A stretch of 39,779 bases of DNA from Arcicella sp. (lineage in GTDB: Bacteria > Bacteroidota > Bacteroidia > Cytophagales > Spirosomataceae). Made by a program: the position numbers and the translations under genes. The notes below the pieces were generated by a model. That model was not told the origin of the DNA. It did no database searches and saw only the letters and a program-made list of their open reading frames with translations. The stretch is taken from positions 1 to 39,779 of the forward strand of contig JACMRQ010000358.1 of assembly GCA_014376355.1 (NCBI GenBank), given 5' to 3'. Shown here one piece after another: positions 1 to 9,306 of this stretch (positions within the stretch are counted from its first letter, which is position 1; each line of letters begins with the position of its first letter).

Positions 1-903
1 GATGCAAGCAATTAATAAAATAATGATGCCCAAAATGCCAAAAAGTTTTACATATTTAATGTAACCGCCTGTGTTAATTCCATCGTTAAATTCACTGTAA
101 AGCCTCCATCTTTCCATTGGAAATAAAAACACCGCAGGTTTAACAACCGTTTGCATGAGTTTATTATCAGCAAAATGATTGAAAACTATATTTTTTATAG
201 AGGCATTGGTTTTTGTAAGATTTACGCCTTCTTTTAATTGCACAAATACTTGAAATGAATTATTGCCCCAAGTATTATTTTTTATTTCAGGATTAATTTT
301 TTCTTGTAGTTGCCAAGGAATCAAATAGTCAAATTGAAAGGTAGCATTTTTTGGCTGTTTGGTAACGACCGCCGTTACTTTCAAATCCACGGTATTATCC
401 ATCTTCAAAACTTTTCCAATTGGGTTTTGATTTCCAAAAAATGTTTGCGCTAATTCGTCCGTCAAAACGATTGAATAAGGGTCTTTTAGCGGGTTTTTAT
501 CACCTTTTAAAACTTGAAAAGAAAATATATCAATTCCCTGCTCACCCAAAAAATGCCCGACCTTACTAAATTTCTGATTACCCATCACCAATGAATGCCC
601 ACTTCCCCAATCGCACATGGCAACTGCCTTAAAATCAGGATATTTAGTCCGTAATTCTTCTCCCATTGGATAGGGTAGGGCATTCTGTGAACCACGATGT
701 CCATCAAAAGTTTGGTGCATCATTATTTGATAAATTGAATCGTAGTTTTTATGATGTTTGTTGGCAGAAAGTTCATCAATCATCCACAAACCAATTAGCA
801 TAGCTACCGCCATTCCAACGGCTAAACCAGCAATATTAATAAAAGAATATACCTTGTTTTTGACAAGATTCCGTAGGGCGATTTTTAGATAATTTTTTAA
901 CAT
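1..903 (-). CDS. ABC transporter permease, FtsX/MacB-like (3' end of gene beyond window start)
   Basis: Reverse-strand reading from ATG at 903: MLKNYLKIALRNLVKNKVYSFINIAGLAVGMAVAMLIGLWMIDELSANKHH..., open to the window edge. Classic MacB-like periplasmic core N-terminus; absent from the ORF track because it runs off the edge. Confidence 0.9.
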   Translation of the reverse strand, partial: MLKNYLKIALRNLVKNKVYSFINIAGLAVGMAVAMLIGLWMIDELSANKHHKNYDSIYQIMMHQTFDGHRGSQNALPYPMGEELRTKYPDFKAVAMCDWGSGHSLVMGNQKFSKVGHFLGEQGIDIFSFQVLKGDKNPLKDPYSIVLTDELAQTFFGNQNPIGKVLKMDNTVDLKVTAVVTKQPKNATFQFDYLIPWQLQEKINPEIKNNTWGNNSFQVFVQLKEGVNLTKTNASIKNIVFNHFADNKLMQTVVKPAVFLFPMERWRLYSEFNDGINTGGYIKYVKLFGILGIIILLIACI

Positions 904-992
904 GACATTTGGGGGTTGAAAGTCGAATGATTAAAGGTAAATGGTCATTACGTTACTAATCATTAACCTTGAAATGGTTATGTCTAGAATTG

Positions 993-1010
993 TTCCAAAT
1001 ATATGCCAAA
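993..1010 (-). promoter_or_regulatory. weak sigma54-like -24/-12 element (TTTGGCATATATTTGGAA) upstream of the permease
   Basis: The -24 half matches TTGGCA well; the -12 half is imperfect (GA instead of GC). Confidence 0.3.
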
Positions 1011-1055
1011 GATGTAACGGTCTGATTATCAAAATTTTATAGTATTTGTAAAAAT

Positions 1056-1083
1056 AGAAAGTGTGCGAAAACGGACACTTTCT
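1056..1083. repeat. 28-bp near-perfect palindrome AGAAAGTGTgCGaaaaCGgACACTTTCT, candidate enhancer/operator
   Basis: 12-bp arms with one mismatch around AAAA, in the intergenic region upstream of the permease. Confidence 0.7.
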
Positions 1084-1170
1084 GTGCGTTATTAGAACAT
1101 TTACTATTACATATAATTTACAACTCATAACTAATTTTAAAATTTCCTTTTCTTTGTAAGAAAAAGTCCT

Positions 1171-1178
1171 TAATTTTG
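1171..1178 (+). promoter_or_regulatory. Bacteroidota -7 element TAATTTTG (TAnnTTTG) for the DUF177-rpmF genes
   Basis: Match to TAnnTTTG; it overlaps the TTG start used by the ORF track, so that start is unlikely. Confidence 0.4.
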
Positions 1179-1199
1179 CAGTCTTTAAAAATAAAGTCT

Positions 1200-1889
1200 G
1201 TGCAAAAAAGTATCTTAAATACGTTTAAAATTGATATCTTTCGCCTCGAAAGCAAGCAATATATGCACGAATTTGAGGGAAACGATGATTTTTTTGAAGC
1301 ACTTGACCAAAATTTAATTCAGAAAGGTCATTTTAAAGCAACAGTTTCTTTGAATAAAAATGAGACGATGATTCAGATGATTTATAAAATCTCTGGAAAC
1401 GTTGAACTAACTTGCGACCGAAGCCTTGACCTCTTTGATTTTTCAGTAGATATTACGCAGAAAATGATTTTGAAATTTTCTGACCATAATGAAGAAATCA
1501 CAGAAGAATTAATGTTGATTGACCGTAACACCCAATATATTAACGTTGCACAAGATATTTTTGACTTTATTGGCTTGCAAATTCCGATTAAAAAACTGCA
1601 TCCACGCTTCACACAAGATGAAGTTACGTATGATAGTTTAATGCAGAAGTTTGAAGAGGAATATGAAGAAGAAGATTTTGATGAGGATAATTTAGATGAC
1701 GACGATTTTGATTTTGGAGATGATGAAAATGACAATTTTGAATCAAACGATGAAGAATCAGAAGATGAGGGAGAAATAGTTTATTCAACTTTGAAAGATG
1801 TGGAAAGTGAAAGTAGTGAAACTGAAATATCTATAGAAAAGCCCATCGACCCACGTTGGGAGGCTCTAATGAAATTGAACAAAAATTAG
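1200..1889 (+). CDS. DUF177 (YceD-like) domain protein with a highly acidic insert
   Basis: ORF ending in the conserved PIDPRWEALMKL, directly upstream of rpmF as expected for DUF177. GTG at 1200 (MQKSILNTFKIDIFRL...) is preferred over the tracked start at 1176. Confidence 0.8.
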   Translation: MQKSILNTFKIDIFRLESKQYMHEFEGNDDFFEALDQNLIQKGHFKATVSLNKNETMIQMIYKISGNVELTCDRSLDLFDFSVDITQKMILKFSDHNEEITEELMLIDRNTQYINVAQDIFDFIGLQIPIKKLHPRFTQDEVTYDSLMQKFEEEYEEEDFDEDNLDDDDFDFGDDENDNFESNDEESEDEGEIVYSTLKDVESESSETEISIEKPIDPRWEALMKLNKN

Positions 1890-1930
1890 TAAAAAATAAA
1901 TAACGAATCATAAATTAAGAAAATAAAGAT

Positions 1931-2125
1931 ATGGCGCATCCTAAACGCAGAATTTCGACATCCCGTAGAGATAAAAGACGTGCTCACGACTTCGGAACTC
2001 CAAAAACAATCACAACTGATCCAACAACTGGTGAAATCCATTTGCGTCACCGTGCTCACGTATTCGAGGGTAATTTGATGTACAAAGGTAAAATGATTGT
2101 TGAAGGTTATGCTGTTCAAGCGTAA
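1931..2125 (+). CDS. rpmF: 50S ribosomal protein L32
   Basis: MAHPKRRISTSRRDKRRAHDFGTP... with conserved neighbours. Confidence 0.97.
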   Translation: MAHPKRRISTSRRDKRRAHDFGTPKTITTDPTTGEIHLRHRAHVFEGNLMYKGKMIVEGYAVQA

Positions 2126-2134
2126 TTAATTGAG

Positions 2135-2197
2135 TTTTTGACATTTGGTAATAGAGACTTTTTTTTAATAATAATCTCCATTACTGGATGTCAAAAA
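2135..2197. repeat. hairpin 1 in the rpmF-plsX intergenic region
   Basis: 23-nt arms 2135-2157 and 2175-2197 pair with three wobble pairs and one A.C mismatch. Confidence 0.6.
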
Positions 2198-2207
2198 TTT
2201 TACTTTT

Positions 2208-2260
2208 AAAATAGTTTCAAATTTGTTTTTTGAAGAAAAAGCAAATTTTGAAACTATTTT
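2208..2260. repeat. hairpin 2 in the rpmF-plsX intergenic region
   Basis: Arms AAAATAGTTTCAAATTTG (2208-2225) and CAAATTTTGAAACTATTTT (2242-2260) with a one-base bulge. Confidence 0.6.
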
Positions 2261-2294
2261 TACAAAAAAATACTGATTCACACTTCATACATTG

Positions 2295-2302
2295 TATTTT
2301 TG
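2295..2302 (+). promoter_or_regulatory. candidate -7 element TATTTTTG upstream of plsX
   Basis: TAnnTTTG match 33 nt upstream of the ATG at 2335. Confidence 0.35.
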
Positions 2303-2334
2303 TGGTTAAATTGTTTAACCAGAAAAATAGATTA

Positions 2335-3273
2335 ATGAAGATAGGTATTGATGCAATGGGTGGAGATTTTGCTCCCAAAGCAATCGTGGAAGGAATCATC
2401 TTAGCAGCACAAGAATTACCCGCTGACATTACCATCGTATTGATTGGTAAAGTTGAGGATATTCAACAAATTATTGATAGTCAAAATTTTAAGGGATCAA
2501 ACATTGAAATCGTTGAAGCTAATGAGACTATTGAAATGGGTGAACACCCTGTTAGGGCATTACAATCTAAACCCAATTCCAGTATCGGAGTTGGGTTTAA
2601 ACTTTTAAAGACAGGTGAGATTGACGTTTTTGCTTCAGCAGGTAGTACAGGAGCAATGATGGTGGGGTCTTTATTCTCCATCAAAACTATTGAAGGCGTT
2701 CAACGTCCACCAATTGCCGGTTTTGCTCCACAAACGGACGGAAATTTAGCGGTAATTTTAGATATTGGTGCAAATGCTGATGTAAAACCCGAAATGTTAG
2801 CTCAATTTGGGGTGTTGGGGTCTATTTATGCCAAGGCAACAATGAATATTGAATCGCCAAGAGTTGGTTTAATGAATATTGGAGAGGAAGCGGAGAAAGG
2901 TTCATTGATTGCTCAACAAGCTTACAAGCTAATGAAGGAGAATAAAAAAATCAACTTTATTGGCAATATTGAAGGAAAAGATTTTTTCAAAGGTAAAGCT
3001 GATGTAATTGTTACGGATGGTTTTACTGGAAATATCCTCTTAAAAATGGGAGAGTCTCTCTACGGTATTATGAAGGATAGAGGCATTAGCGACGAATTCC
3101 TAGACAAAACAAATTACGAAGCCGTAGGTGGAAGTCCGATAATTGGGGTAAATGGAAATGTTATCATCGCACACGGTTCGTCGTCAGCAACGGCGGCAAA
3201 AAATATGGTTCATCTTTGCCGCAAGGTAGTTGAATCTAAAGTTACAGAAAAAATTAAAGAAGCATTACGTTAG
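2335..3273 (+). CDS. plsX: phosphate acyltransferase PlsX
   Basis: MKIGIDAMGGDFAPKAIVEG... hallmark N-terminus. The ORF track start at 2230 lies within hairpin 2 and upstream of the -7 element, so 2335 is preferred. Confidence 0.95.
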   Translation: MKIGIDAMGGDFAPKAIVEGIILAAQELPADITIVLIGKVEDIQQIIDSQNFKGSNIEIVEANETIEMGEHPVRALQSKPNSSIGVGFKLLKTGEIDVFASAGSTGAMMVGSLFSIKTIEGVQRPPIAGFAPQTDGNLAVILDIGANADVKPEMLAQFGVLGSIYAKATMNIESPRVGLMNIGEEAEKGSLIAQQAYKLMKENKKINFIGNIEGKDFFKGKADVIVTDGFTGNILLKMGESLYGIMKDRGISDEFLDKTNYEAVGGSPIIGVNGNVIIAHGSSSATAAKNMVHLCRKVVESKVTEKIKEALR

Positions 3274-3362
3274 TTTTAATTATGAGTTTTGAGCTATAAG
3301 TTATGAACGGTCCGCCGTAGCGGTTTTACCCATAATTTATAATTCACAACTACATCTCCATT

Positions 3363-4352
3363 ATGACCAAAATTACAGCTGCAATTACAGGCGTACAGGG
3401 ATACGTTCCCGAGGATATTTTGACCAATGCCGACCTTGCGACGCTTGTTGATACCACAGATGAATGGATAACCTCTCGAACAGGAATCAAACAACGTCAT
3501 ATTCTGAAAGGCGAAGGTAAAGGCACGTCCGTAATGGCAATTGAGGCGGTAAAAGGTTTATTATTAAAAACAAATACGCAACCAGATGAAATAGACTTGT
3601 TGATATGTGCAACTATTTCTCCTGACCACTTTTTTCCTGCTACAGCCAATCTTATTTGTGAAGGAGCAGGTATTAAAAATGTAGGTTCTTTTGATATTGC
3701 AGCGGCTTGTTCAGGGTTTATAAACGCCTTGATAACAGGTGCAATGTTCATAGAATCAGGACGTTACAAAAAAGTTGTTGTGGTTGGAGCAGATAAAATG
3801 TCATCAATTGTTGATTATACAGACCGTACCACTTGCGTTTTATTTGGCGATGGAGCGGGAGCAGTTTTATTGGAAGCTAATTATGAAGGATTGGGTATTC
3901 AAGATTTCATTTTGAGATCAGACGGTTCGGGAGCTAATCATCTAATTCAAAAAGCGGGTGGTAGTGCTTATCCACCAACTCATGAGACGATTAATGCCAA
4001 AGAGCATTTTATTCATCAAGATGGGCAGACAGTGTATAAATTTGCGGTAACAAAAATGGCAGATGTCTCGGCGGAAATCATGGAAAGAAACAATTTGACA
4101 GGTGATGACATTTCTTTTTTAGTACCTCATCAAGCCAACAAACGTATTATTGACGCAACGGCACATCGAATGGGCATAGGAGAAGAAAAAGTAATGATGA
4201 CCATTCAAAAATATGGAAATACAACGGCAGCAACGATTCCACTTTGTTTATGGGACTACGAATCTCAATTGAAAAAGGGAGATAACTTAGTTCTTGCAGC
4301 TTTCGGAGGAGGATTTACGTGGGGAAGTATTTATTTGAAATGGGCAATTTGA
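3363..4352 (+). CDS. fabH: beta-ketoacyl-ACP synthase III
   Basis: [45 protein letters not shown] motifs; next to plsX. Confidence 0.95.
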   Translation: MTKITAAITGVQGYVPEDILTNADLATLVDTTDEWITSRTGIKQRHILKGEGKGTSVMAIEAVKGLLLKTNTQPDEIDLLICATISPDHFFPATANLICEGAGIKNVGSFDIAAACSGFINALITGAMFIESGRYKKVVVVGADKMSSIVDYTDRTTCVLFGDGAGAVLLEANYEGLGIQDFILRSDGSGANHLIQKAGGSAYPPTHETINAKEHFIHQDGQTVYKFAVTKMADVSAEIMERNNLTGDDISFLVPHQANKRIIDATAHRMGIGEEKVMMTIQKYGNTTAATIPLCLWDYESQLKKGDNLVLAAFGGGFTWGSIYLKWAI

Positions 4353-4382
4353 GTTAATCAGAATACAGTAAAAAAACATAAA

Positions 4383-4949
4383 ATGGCAAATACCGCAGAC
4401 ATTAAAAACGGATTAGTAATTAAATTCAATAATGATTTATTTTCAATTATTGAATTCCTTCATGTAAAACCAGGTAAAGGTCCCGCTTTTGTGAGAACAA
4501 AATTGAAATCCTTGAATACAGGTAGAGTCATTGATAATACTTTCAACTCAGGTGTAACGATTTATCCTGTGCGTGTTGAGCGTCGTGTGTATCAATATCT
4601 TTATGCAGAAGAATTTGGGTTTACCTTTATGGATAATATCACTTTCGAGCAAGTTACGCTTAATAAAGAAATGGTGATAGCATCCGATTTGATGAAGGAA
4701 GGACAAGAAGTTGAAATTCTTATCAATACTGAAACAGATTTGCCGATTTCGTGTGAGATGCCAATGTTCGTTGAATTAGTGGTTACTTATACTGAAAATG
4801 GACTTAAAGGTGATACCGCAAATGCCCCTAAAAAACCCGCAACGGTTGAAACAGGAGCAACAATTACTGTTCCCTTATTCATACAAACAGACGAAAAAAT
4901 TAAAGTAGATACTCGTACTTATGAGTATGTTGAAAGAGTTAAAAGTTAA
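4383..4949 (+). CDS. efp: translation elongation factor P
   Basis: KPGKGPAFVRTKLKSLNTGRVID... and C-terminal VDTRTYEYVERV. Confidence 0.97.
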   Translation: MANTADIKNGLVIKFNNDLFSIIEFLHVKPGKGPAFVRTKLKSLNTGRVIDNTFNSGVTIYPVRVERRVYQYLYAEEFGFTFMDNITFEQVTLNKEMVIASDLMKEGQEVEILINTETDLPISCEMPMFVELVVTYTENGLKGDTANAPKKPATVETGATITVPLFIQTDEKIKVDTRTYEYVERVKS

Positions 4950-5031
4950 CTAGGAAAACGGGGTTGGACTTTAGGGGTTAGATTTTATCGCCTTCAAAGC
5001 CTAACCCTCAACCCTTAATCCTAAAAAACAC

Positions 5032-5502
5032 ATGGAAAACAAAGAAATACAAAAACTGCTTGACTTTATTGCACAGTCAAATCTTGATGAGGTAAGTATC
5101 GAAACTTCTGAATTGAAGTTATCTGTAAAAAGATATGGTGCTGCTCCCGTAGTTCAGCAAGTAATTGCTTCTGCTCCGCAAGTTGTTGCTTCAATAGCAG
5201 TTGCTCCTGTGAATCAAGCAGTTGCACCAACTTTGCCAGTGGCTGTTCCCGTTGTGGCATCGAATAGAGTTACTATCAAATCGCCAATGATTGGAACGTT
5301 CTATCGTTCAGCAAGTCCAGATAGACCTTCATTAACCGAAGTTGGTTCAGACATTTCGAAAGGTCAACCTGTGTGTATTATCGAAGCAATGAAATTATTT
5401 AACGAAATCGAATCTGAGATTTCAGGACGTATTGTTGAAGTTTTGGTAGAAAATGCCACACCCGTAGAATATGACCAACCTCTTTTTGTTGTAGAACAAT
5501 AG
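5032..5502 (+). CDS. accB: acetyl-CoA carboxylase biotin carboxyl carrier protein
   Basis: C-terminal biotinyl domain with the CIIEAMKLFNEIE motif; followed by accC. Confidence 0.96.
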   Translation: MENKEIQKLLDFIAQSNLDEVSIETSELKLSVKRYGAAPVVQQVIASAPQVVASIAVAPVNQAVAPTLPVAVPVVASNRVTIKSPMIGTFYRSASPDRPSLTEVGSDISKGQPVCIIEAMKLFNEIESEISGRIVEVLVENATPVEYDQPLFVVEQ

Positions 5503-5586
5503 GTTAGATGTTAGATGTTTGGGGTTAGGGGTTAGGTGTACTGCCAATTTCTATCCCCTAATTCCTAACCCCTAACACCTAAAAAT

Positions 5587-6930
5587 ATGTTTAAAAAAAT
5601 ACTCATTGCCAATCGTGGTGAAATTGCCCTGCGCATCATCAGAACGTGCCGAGAAATGGGCATCAGAACGGTTGCGGTTTACTCAACCGCCGATCGTGAA
5701 AGTCTCCACGTAAAATTTGCGGATGAAGCCGTTTGTATTGGACCTCCACCAAGCAGACAATCATACCTAAATATTCCTGCTATTATATCTGCTGCCGAAG
5801 TCACAGGAGCGGATGCTATTCACCCAGGTTACGGATTTTTGTCTGAAAATGCTGAATTTTCAAGAATTTGTGCTGAATATGGCATCAAATTTATTGGAGC
5901 AACTGCCGATCAAATCAATGCAATGGGCGACAAGGCAACTGCCAAATCAACTATGAAAAATTCGGGTGTTCCAGTAATTCCCGGGTCTGAAGGTTTGATT
6001 GATACAGTTGAAGAAGCAAAAATCTTAGCGAAAGAAATCAAATATCCTGTTATCATCAAAGCTACGGCTGGTGGTGGTGGCAGAGGAATGAGAATTATTC
6101 GCCACGAAGGTGAATTTGAAAAACTCTGGGATGATGCCAAAATAGAATCAGCGGCGGCTTTTGCTAATGATGGTTTATATATGGAAAAATACGTTGAAGA
6201 GCCACGTCACATCGAAATCCAAATCGTTGGCGACCAGTTCGGAACGGTTTGTCATTTGTCTGAACGTGACTGTTCAATTCAACGTCGTCATCAAAAATTA
6301 TGTGAAGAAACACCTTCGCCAGCTCTTACGCCCGAATTGCGTGAACGCATGGGTGCAGCAGCAATTAAAGGTGCAGCGGCTATCAGATATGAAGGTGCGG
6401 GTACGGTAGAGTTCCTTTTGGATAAAAACGGAGATTTCTATTTTATGGAAATGAATACCCGTATTCAAGTGGAACATCCTATTACTGAGGAAGTTACAAA
6501 CTTTGATTTAATTAAAGAACAAATAAAAGTAGCGGCAGGAATTGCGATTTCAGGACAAAATTATTTTCCAAAATTATTTGCTCTCGAATGTAGAATTAAC
6601 GCCGAAGACCCCGCTCATGGTTTCCGTCCATCGCCGGGTAAGATTACTAATTTGCATTTGCCAGGTGGTCATGGAGTTAGAATTGATAGTCATGTTTATT
6701 CAGGATATACAATTCCACCCAATTATGACTCAATGATTGCGAAGGTAATTGTAACGGGGCAAAGTAGGGAGGAAGTGTTATTGAGAATGAAGCGAGCCTT
6801 GCAAGAATTTGTGATTGAGGGCGTGAAAACCACAATCCCATTTCACATCAAATTAATGGATGATGAACGTTTTAAATCAGGAAATTTCACGACAGCATTT
6901 ATGGATGGATTTGATTTAACGAATTTGTAG
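5587..6930 (+). CDS. accC: acetyl-CoA carboxylase biotin carboxylase subunit
   Basis: [26 protein letters not shown]..., [18 protein letters not shown]. Confidence 0.97.
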   Translation: MFKKILIANRGEIALRIIRTCREMGIRTVAVYSTADRESLHVKFADEAVCIGPPPSRQSYLNIPAIISAAEVTGADAIHPGYGFLSENAEFSRICAEYGIKFIGATADQINAMGDKATAKSTMKNSGVPVIPGSEGLIDTVEEAKILAKEIKYPVIIKATAGGGGRGMRIIRHEGEFEKLWDDAKIESAAAFANDGLYMEKYVEEPRHIEIQIVGDQFGTVCHLSERDCSIQRRHQKLCEETPSPALTPELRERMGAAAIKGAAAIRYEGAGTVEFLLDKNGDFYFMEMNTRIQVEHPITEEVTNFDLIKEQIKVAAGIAISGQNYFPKLFALECRINAEDPAHGFRPSPGKITNLHLPGGHGVRIDSHVYSGYTIPPNYDSMIAKVIVTGQSREEVLLRMKRALQEFVIEGVKTTIPFHIKLMDDERFKSGNFTTAFMDGFDLTNL

Positions 6931-6940
6931 AAGTAATAAA

Positions 6941-6977
6941 AAAAGCTCTCTAAAATTGATTTTAGAGGGCTTTTTTT
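6941..6977 (+). terminator. Rho-independent terminator after accC
   Basis: AAAAGCTCTCTAAAAT-TG-ATTTTAGAGGGCTTTT followed by a T tract. Confidence 0.85.
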
Positions 6978-7043
6978 ATTACTTTAAATAAAATAACCAC
7001 GAAATAGTTATCTTCGCTCTACAAACTAATTTATCTGTTGTTT

Positions 7044-9224
7044 ATGATTATTCCAATTCAAAAAACAAGTAGCGAAGTTAAAAACTTTGTTTTCAGTCCT
7101 TACTTCGGTGATGGACTACGGATAACTTTTGGCGTTGTTTTCCCAAGTTTAATTCTGGCTCAATTTAATTTACTTCAAGTTGGAATTACCGTTTCTTTAG
7201 GTGCTTTATGTGCAAGTATTGTGGATTCGCCTGGACCCATTACACATCGACGCAATGCCATGTTTTTTACCATTGCTATTGTTGCGGTCGTATCCTTACT
7301 TACAGCTTTTTGTAATTTTTCTGTATATCTTCTTGGTATGTTGATAGTTGGGTTAACATTCATATTCTCAATGCTTTATGTCTATGGAACACGAGCGGCA
7401 TCCGTAGGAATTGCAGCATTATTGATAATGATTTTAGGTATTGGAGACATTCGGCCATTACCCGAAATATTGCTTTATTCGCTCAATATTTTCGTGGGTG
7501 GATTATGGTATATTGCCCTAAGTTTATCGCTTCATCGTATCATGCCGTATCGTCAAGCACGGTTAAATTTGGGAGAATGTCTGATTGAAATTGCTGATTT
7601 TATGCGAATTAAGGCGGGTTTTTATCAAGAAGGAATGGACTATGATAAAAATTATAAGAAACTTATTGAAGCTCAAATAACGGTTAGTGAAAAAACTGAT
7701 GCTGTGAGGGAACATCTGTATAAAAGTCGGGAAATTGTGAGGGAAAACACGCAAGAGGGACGATTTTTATTAGTAATATTTGTGGATATGGTGGATTTAT
7801 ACGAACAAATTATGTCCACTTTTTATAATTATCAAAACCTTCATAAACAGTTTGATAAAACAGGCATTCTGACTGATTTTGAAAATACGCTTAATCTCTT
7901 GGCCGAACAAATTGAAGAAATTGGGGCTTCATTAAAAGATGGAACTAATCCCCATCTTTCTTTAAAATTACCCAGAAAAATAAAAGATTTGAAATTAGAA
8001 ATTGAAGCACTTGTAGCTTTGAAAGAATTGGAAAGTTCTACGGTTAATTTTTCAACGATTGGGTTACAGGCTTTAAGAAATATTGAAGTTAATGTTGAAA
8101 ATATATATTTGAGAATCAAAAAGATTCGGGAATATTTTAAAGATAAAAAGCTCAAAACTTTAGTTAAAAATGACATAAAAATTGCTTCATTTATTTCTCA
8201 TCAAGAATATGAACTTGATAATTTTACGGATAATTTAAACCTCAAATCTGAGATTTTTAGACACGCTCTTCGTGTTTCGGGCATAATGTTGGTTGGGTTT
8301 ATTATAGCTCACTCTTTCAATTTTCTTCACAGCAATTGGATTCTATTGACTATCATAGTTATTATGAAACCTGCTTACAGTCTAACAAAAGAACGGAATC
8401 TTGATCGTTTAATTGGTACAGTTGCAGGAGCTTTTATTGGTATGGTTATCCTTCATTTCGTAATGGATACCCATTTGCTCTTTGCCATTTTGTTAATTTG
8501 CATGTTAGGAACGTACAGTTTTCAACGCAAAACATATCTCGTTAGTGTAGTTTTTATGACTCCTTTTATTTTAATTCTCTTCGATTTTTTGGGTATGGGA
8601 AGCCGTGCTCTGTTTATTGAACGGGTTTATGATACGCTCATCGGTGGGGGACTTGCCTTTATCGGAAGTTATATCTTACTGCCAAATTGGGAATATGAAA
8701 AACTTAAAAAGACGCTTATTGAGATGTTGGAAGCTAATTTGGCGTATTATCATCAAGTTTCGCAAATGTATTTTGGCGTTAAATATGATAGAATTCCCTA
8801 TAAAATTATTAGAAAAGAAGTATTTGTACGAAGTGCCAATTTAGCTTCTGGATTTCAACGGATGTTCTCAGAACCTAAGCACAAACAATTAAGCATTAAT
8901 GAAATTCATGAATTTTCGGTGTTAAATCATTTATTGTCATCCTATGTTGCGACACTTGCTTTGTATGCGAGCGAACATTTTGAGAAAATTCCCGATTTTG
9001 AGGGCTTGCAAGTAATTGCCCAAAATACGGAGAATATGATGAAAGAAGCTATGAAAATTATTGAAAAAAGCGAATTTATTGATAAAGAAAGTATCCAAAT
9101 TATCAAACAAAAAATTATAGCTGACCAAGATGAAGAAAGCCAAATTGTCATACCTGAGCAGTTTATGAATATTCAAAAAGTGGCTTATGATATTTGCAAA
9201 ATTTCGGAGCGGATTCGGTTATGA
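7044..9224 (+). CDS. FUSC/YccS-like integral membrane protein
   Basis: Two blocks of predicted TM helices around a long helical domain; N-terminal GALCASIVDSPGPITHRRNAM and C-terminal LTIIVIMKPAYSLTKERNLDRLIGTVAGAFIG resemble YccS-type proteins. ATG at 7044 is preferred over the tracked 7038. Confidence 0.85.
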   Translation: MIIPIQKTSSEVKNFVFSPYFGDGLRITFGVVFPSLILAQFNLLQVGITVSLGALCASIVDSPGPITHRRNAMFFTIAIVAVVSLLTAFCNFSVYLLGMLIVGLTFIFSMLYVYGTRAASVGIAALLIMILGIGDIRPLPEILLYSLNIFVGGLWYIALSLSLHRIMPYRQARLNLGECLIEIADFMRIKAGFYQEGMDYDKNYKKLIEAQITVSEKTDAVREHLYKSREIVRENTQEGRFLLVIFVDMVDLYEQIMSTFYNYQNLHKQFDKTGILTDFENTLNLLAEQIEEIGASLKDGTNPHLSLKLPRKIKDLKLEIEALVALKELESSTVNFSTIGLQALRNIEVNVENIYLRIKKIREYFKDKKLKTLVKNDIKIASFISHQEYELDNFTDNLNLKSEIFRHALRVSGIMLVGFIIAHSFNFLHSNWILLTIIVIMKPAYSLTKERNLDRLIGTVAGAFIGMVILHFVMDTHLLFAILLICMLGTYSFQRKTYLVSVVFMTPFILILFDFLGMGSRALFIERVYDTLIGGGLAFIGSYILLPNWEYEKLKKTLIEMLEANLAYYHQVSQMYFGVKYDRIPYKIIRKEVFVRSANLASGFQRMFSEPKHKQLSINEIHEFSVLNHLLSSYVATLALYASEHFEKIPDFEGLQVIAQNTENMMKEAMKIIEKSEFIDKESIQIIKQKIIADQDEESQIVIPEQFMNIQKVAYDICKISERIRL

Positions 9225-9306
9225 GTTTGGAATTTTATACTCCAAATTTGCCAAACCCAAAAAGCATGGTTAAATTTAGACATTCAAAGAAATAAGAAAC
9301 GACACA

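Noticed and set aside
931-1128. 65-aa minus-strand ORF
   Set aside because: Covers the intergenic palindrome and promoter-like elements; composition looks random and no family is recognisable.
1382-1735. 117-aa antisense ORF rich in Ser
   Set aside because: Antisense shadow of the acidic DUF177 segment (Asp/Glu codons read as Ser on the opposite strand).
5066-5260. 64-aa antisense ORF rich in Gln/Leu in accB
   Set aside because: Shadow of the Ala/Pro/Val-rich AccB linker; no independent support.
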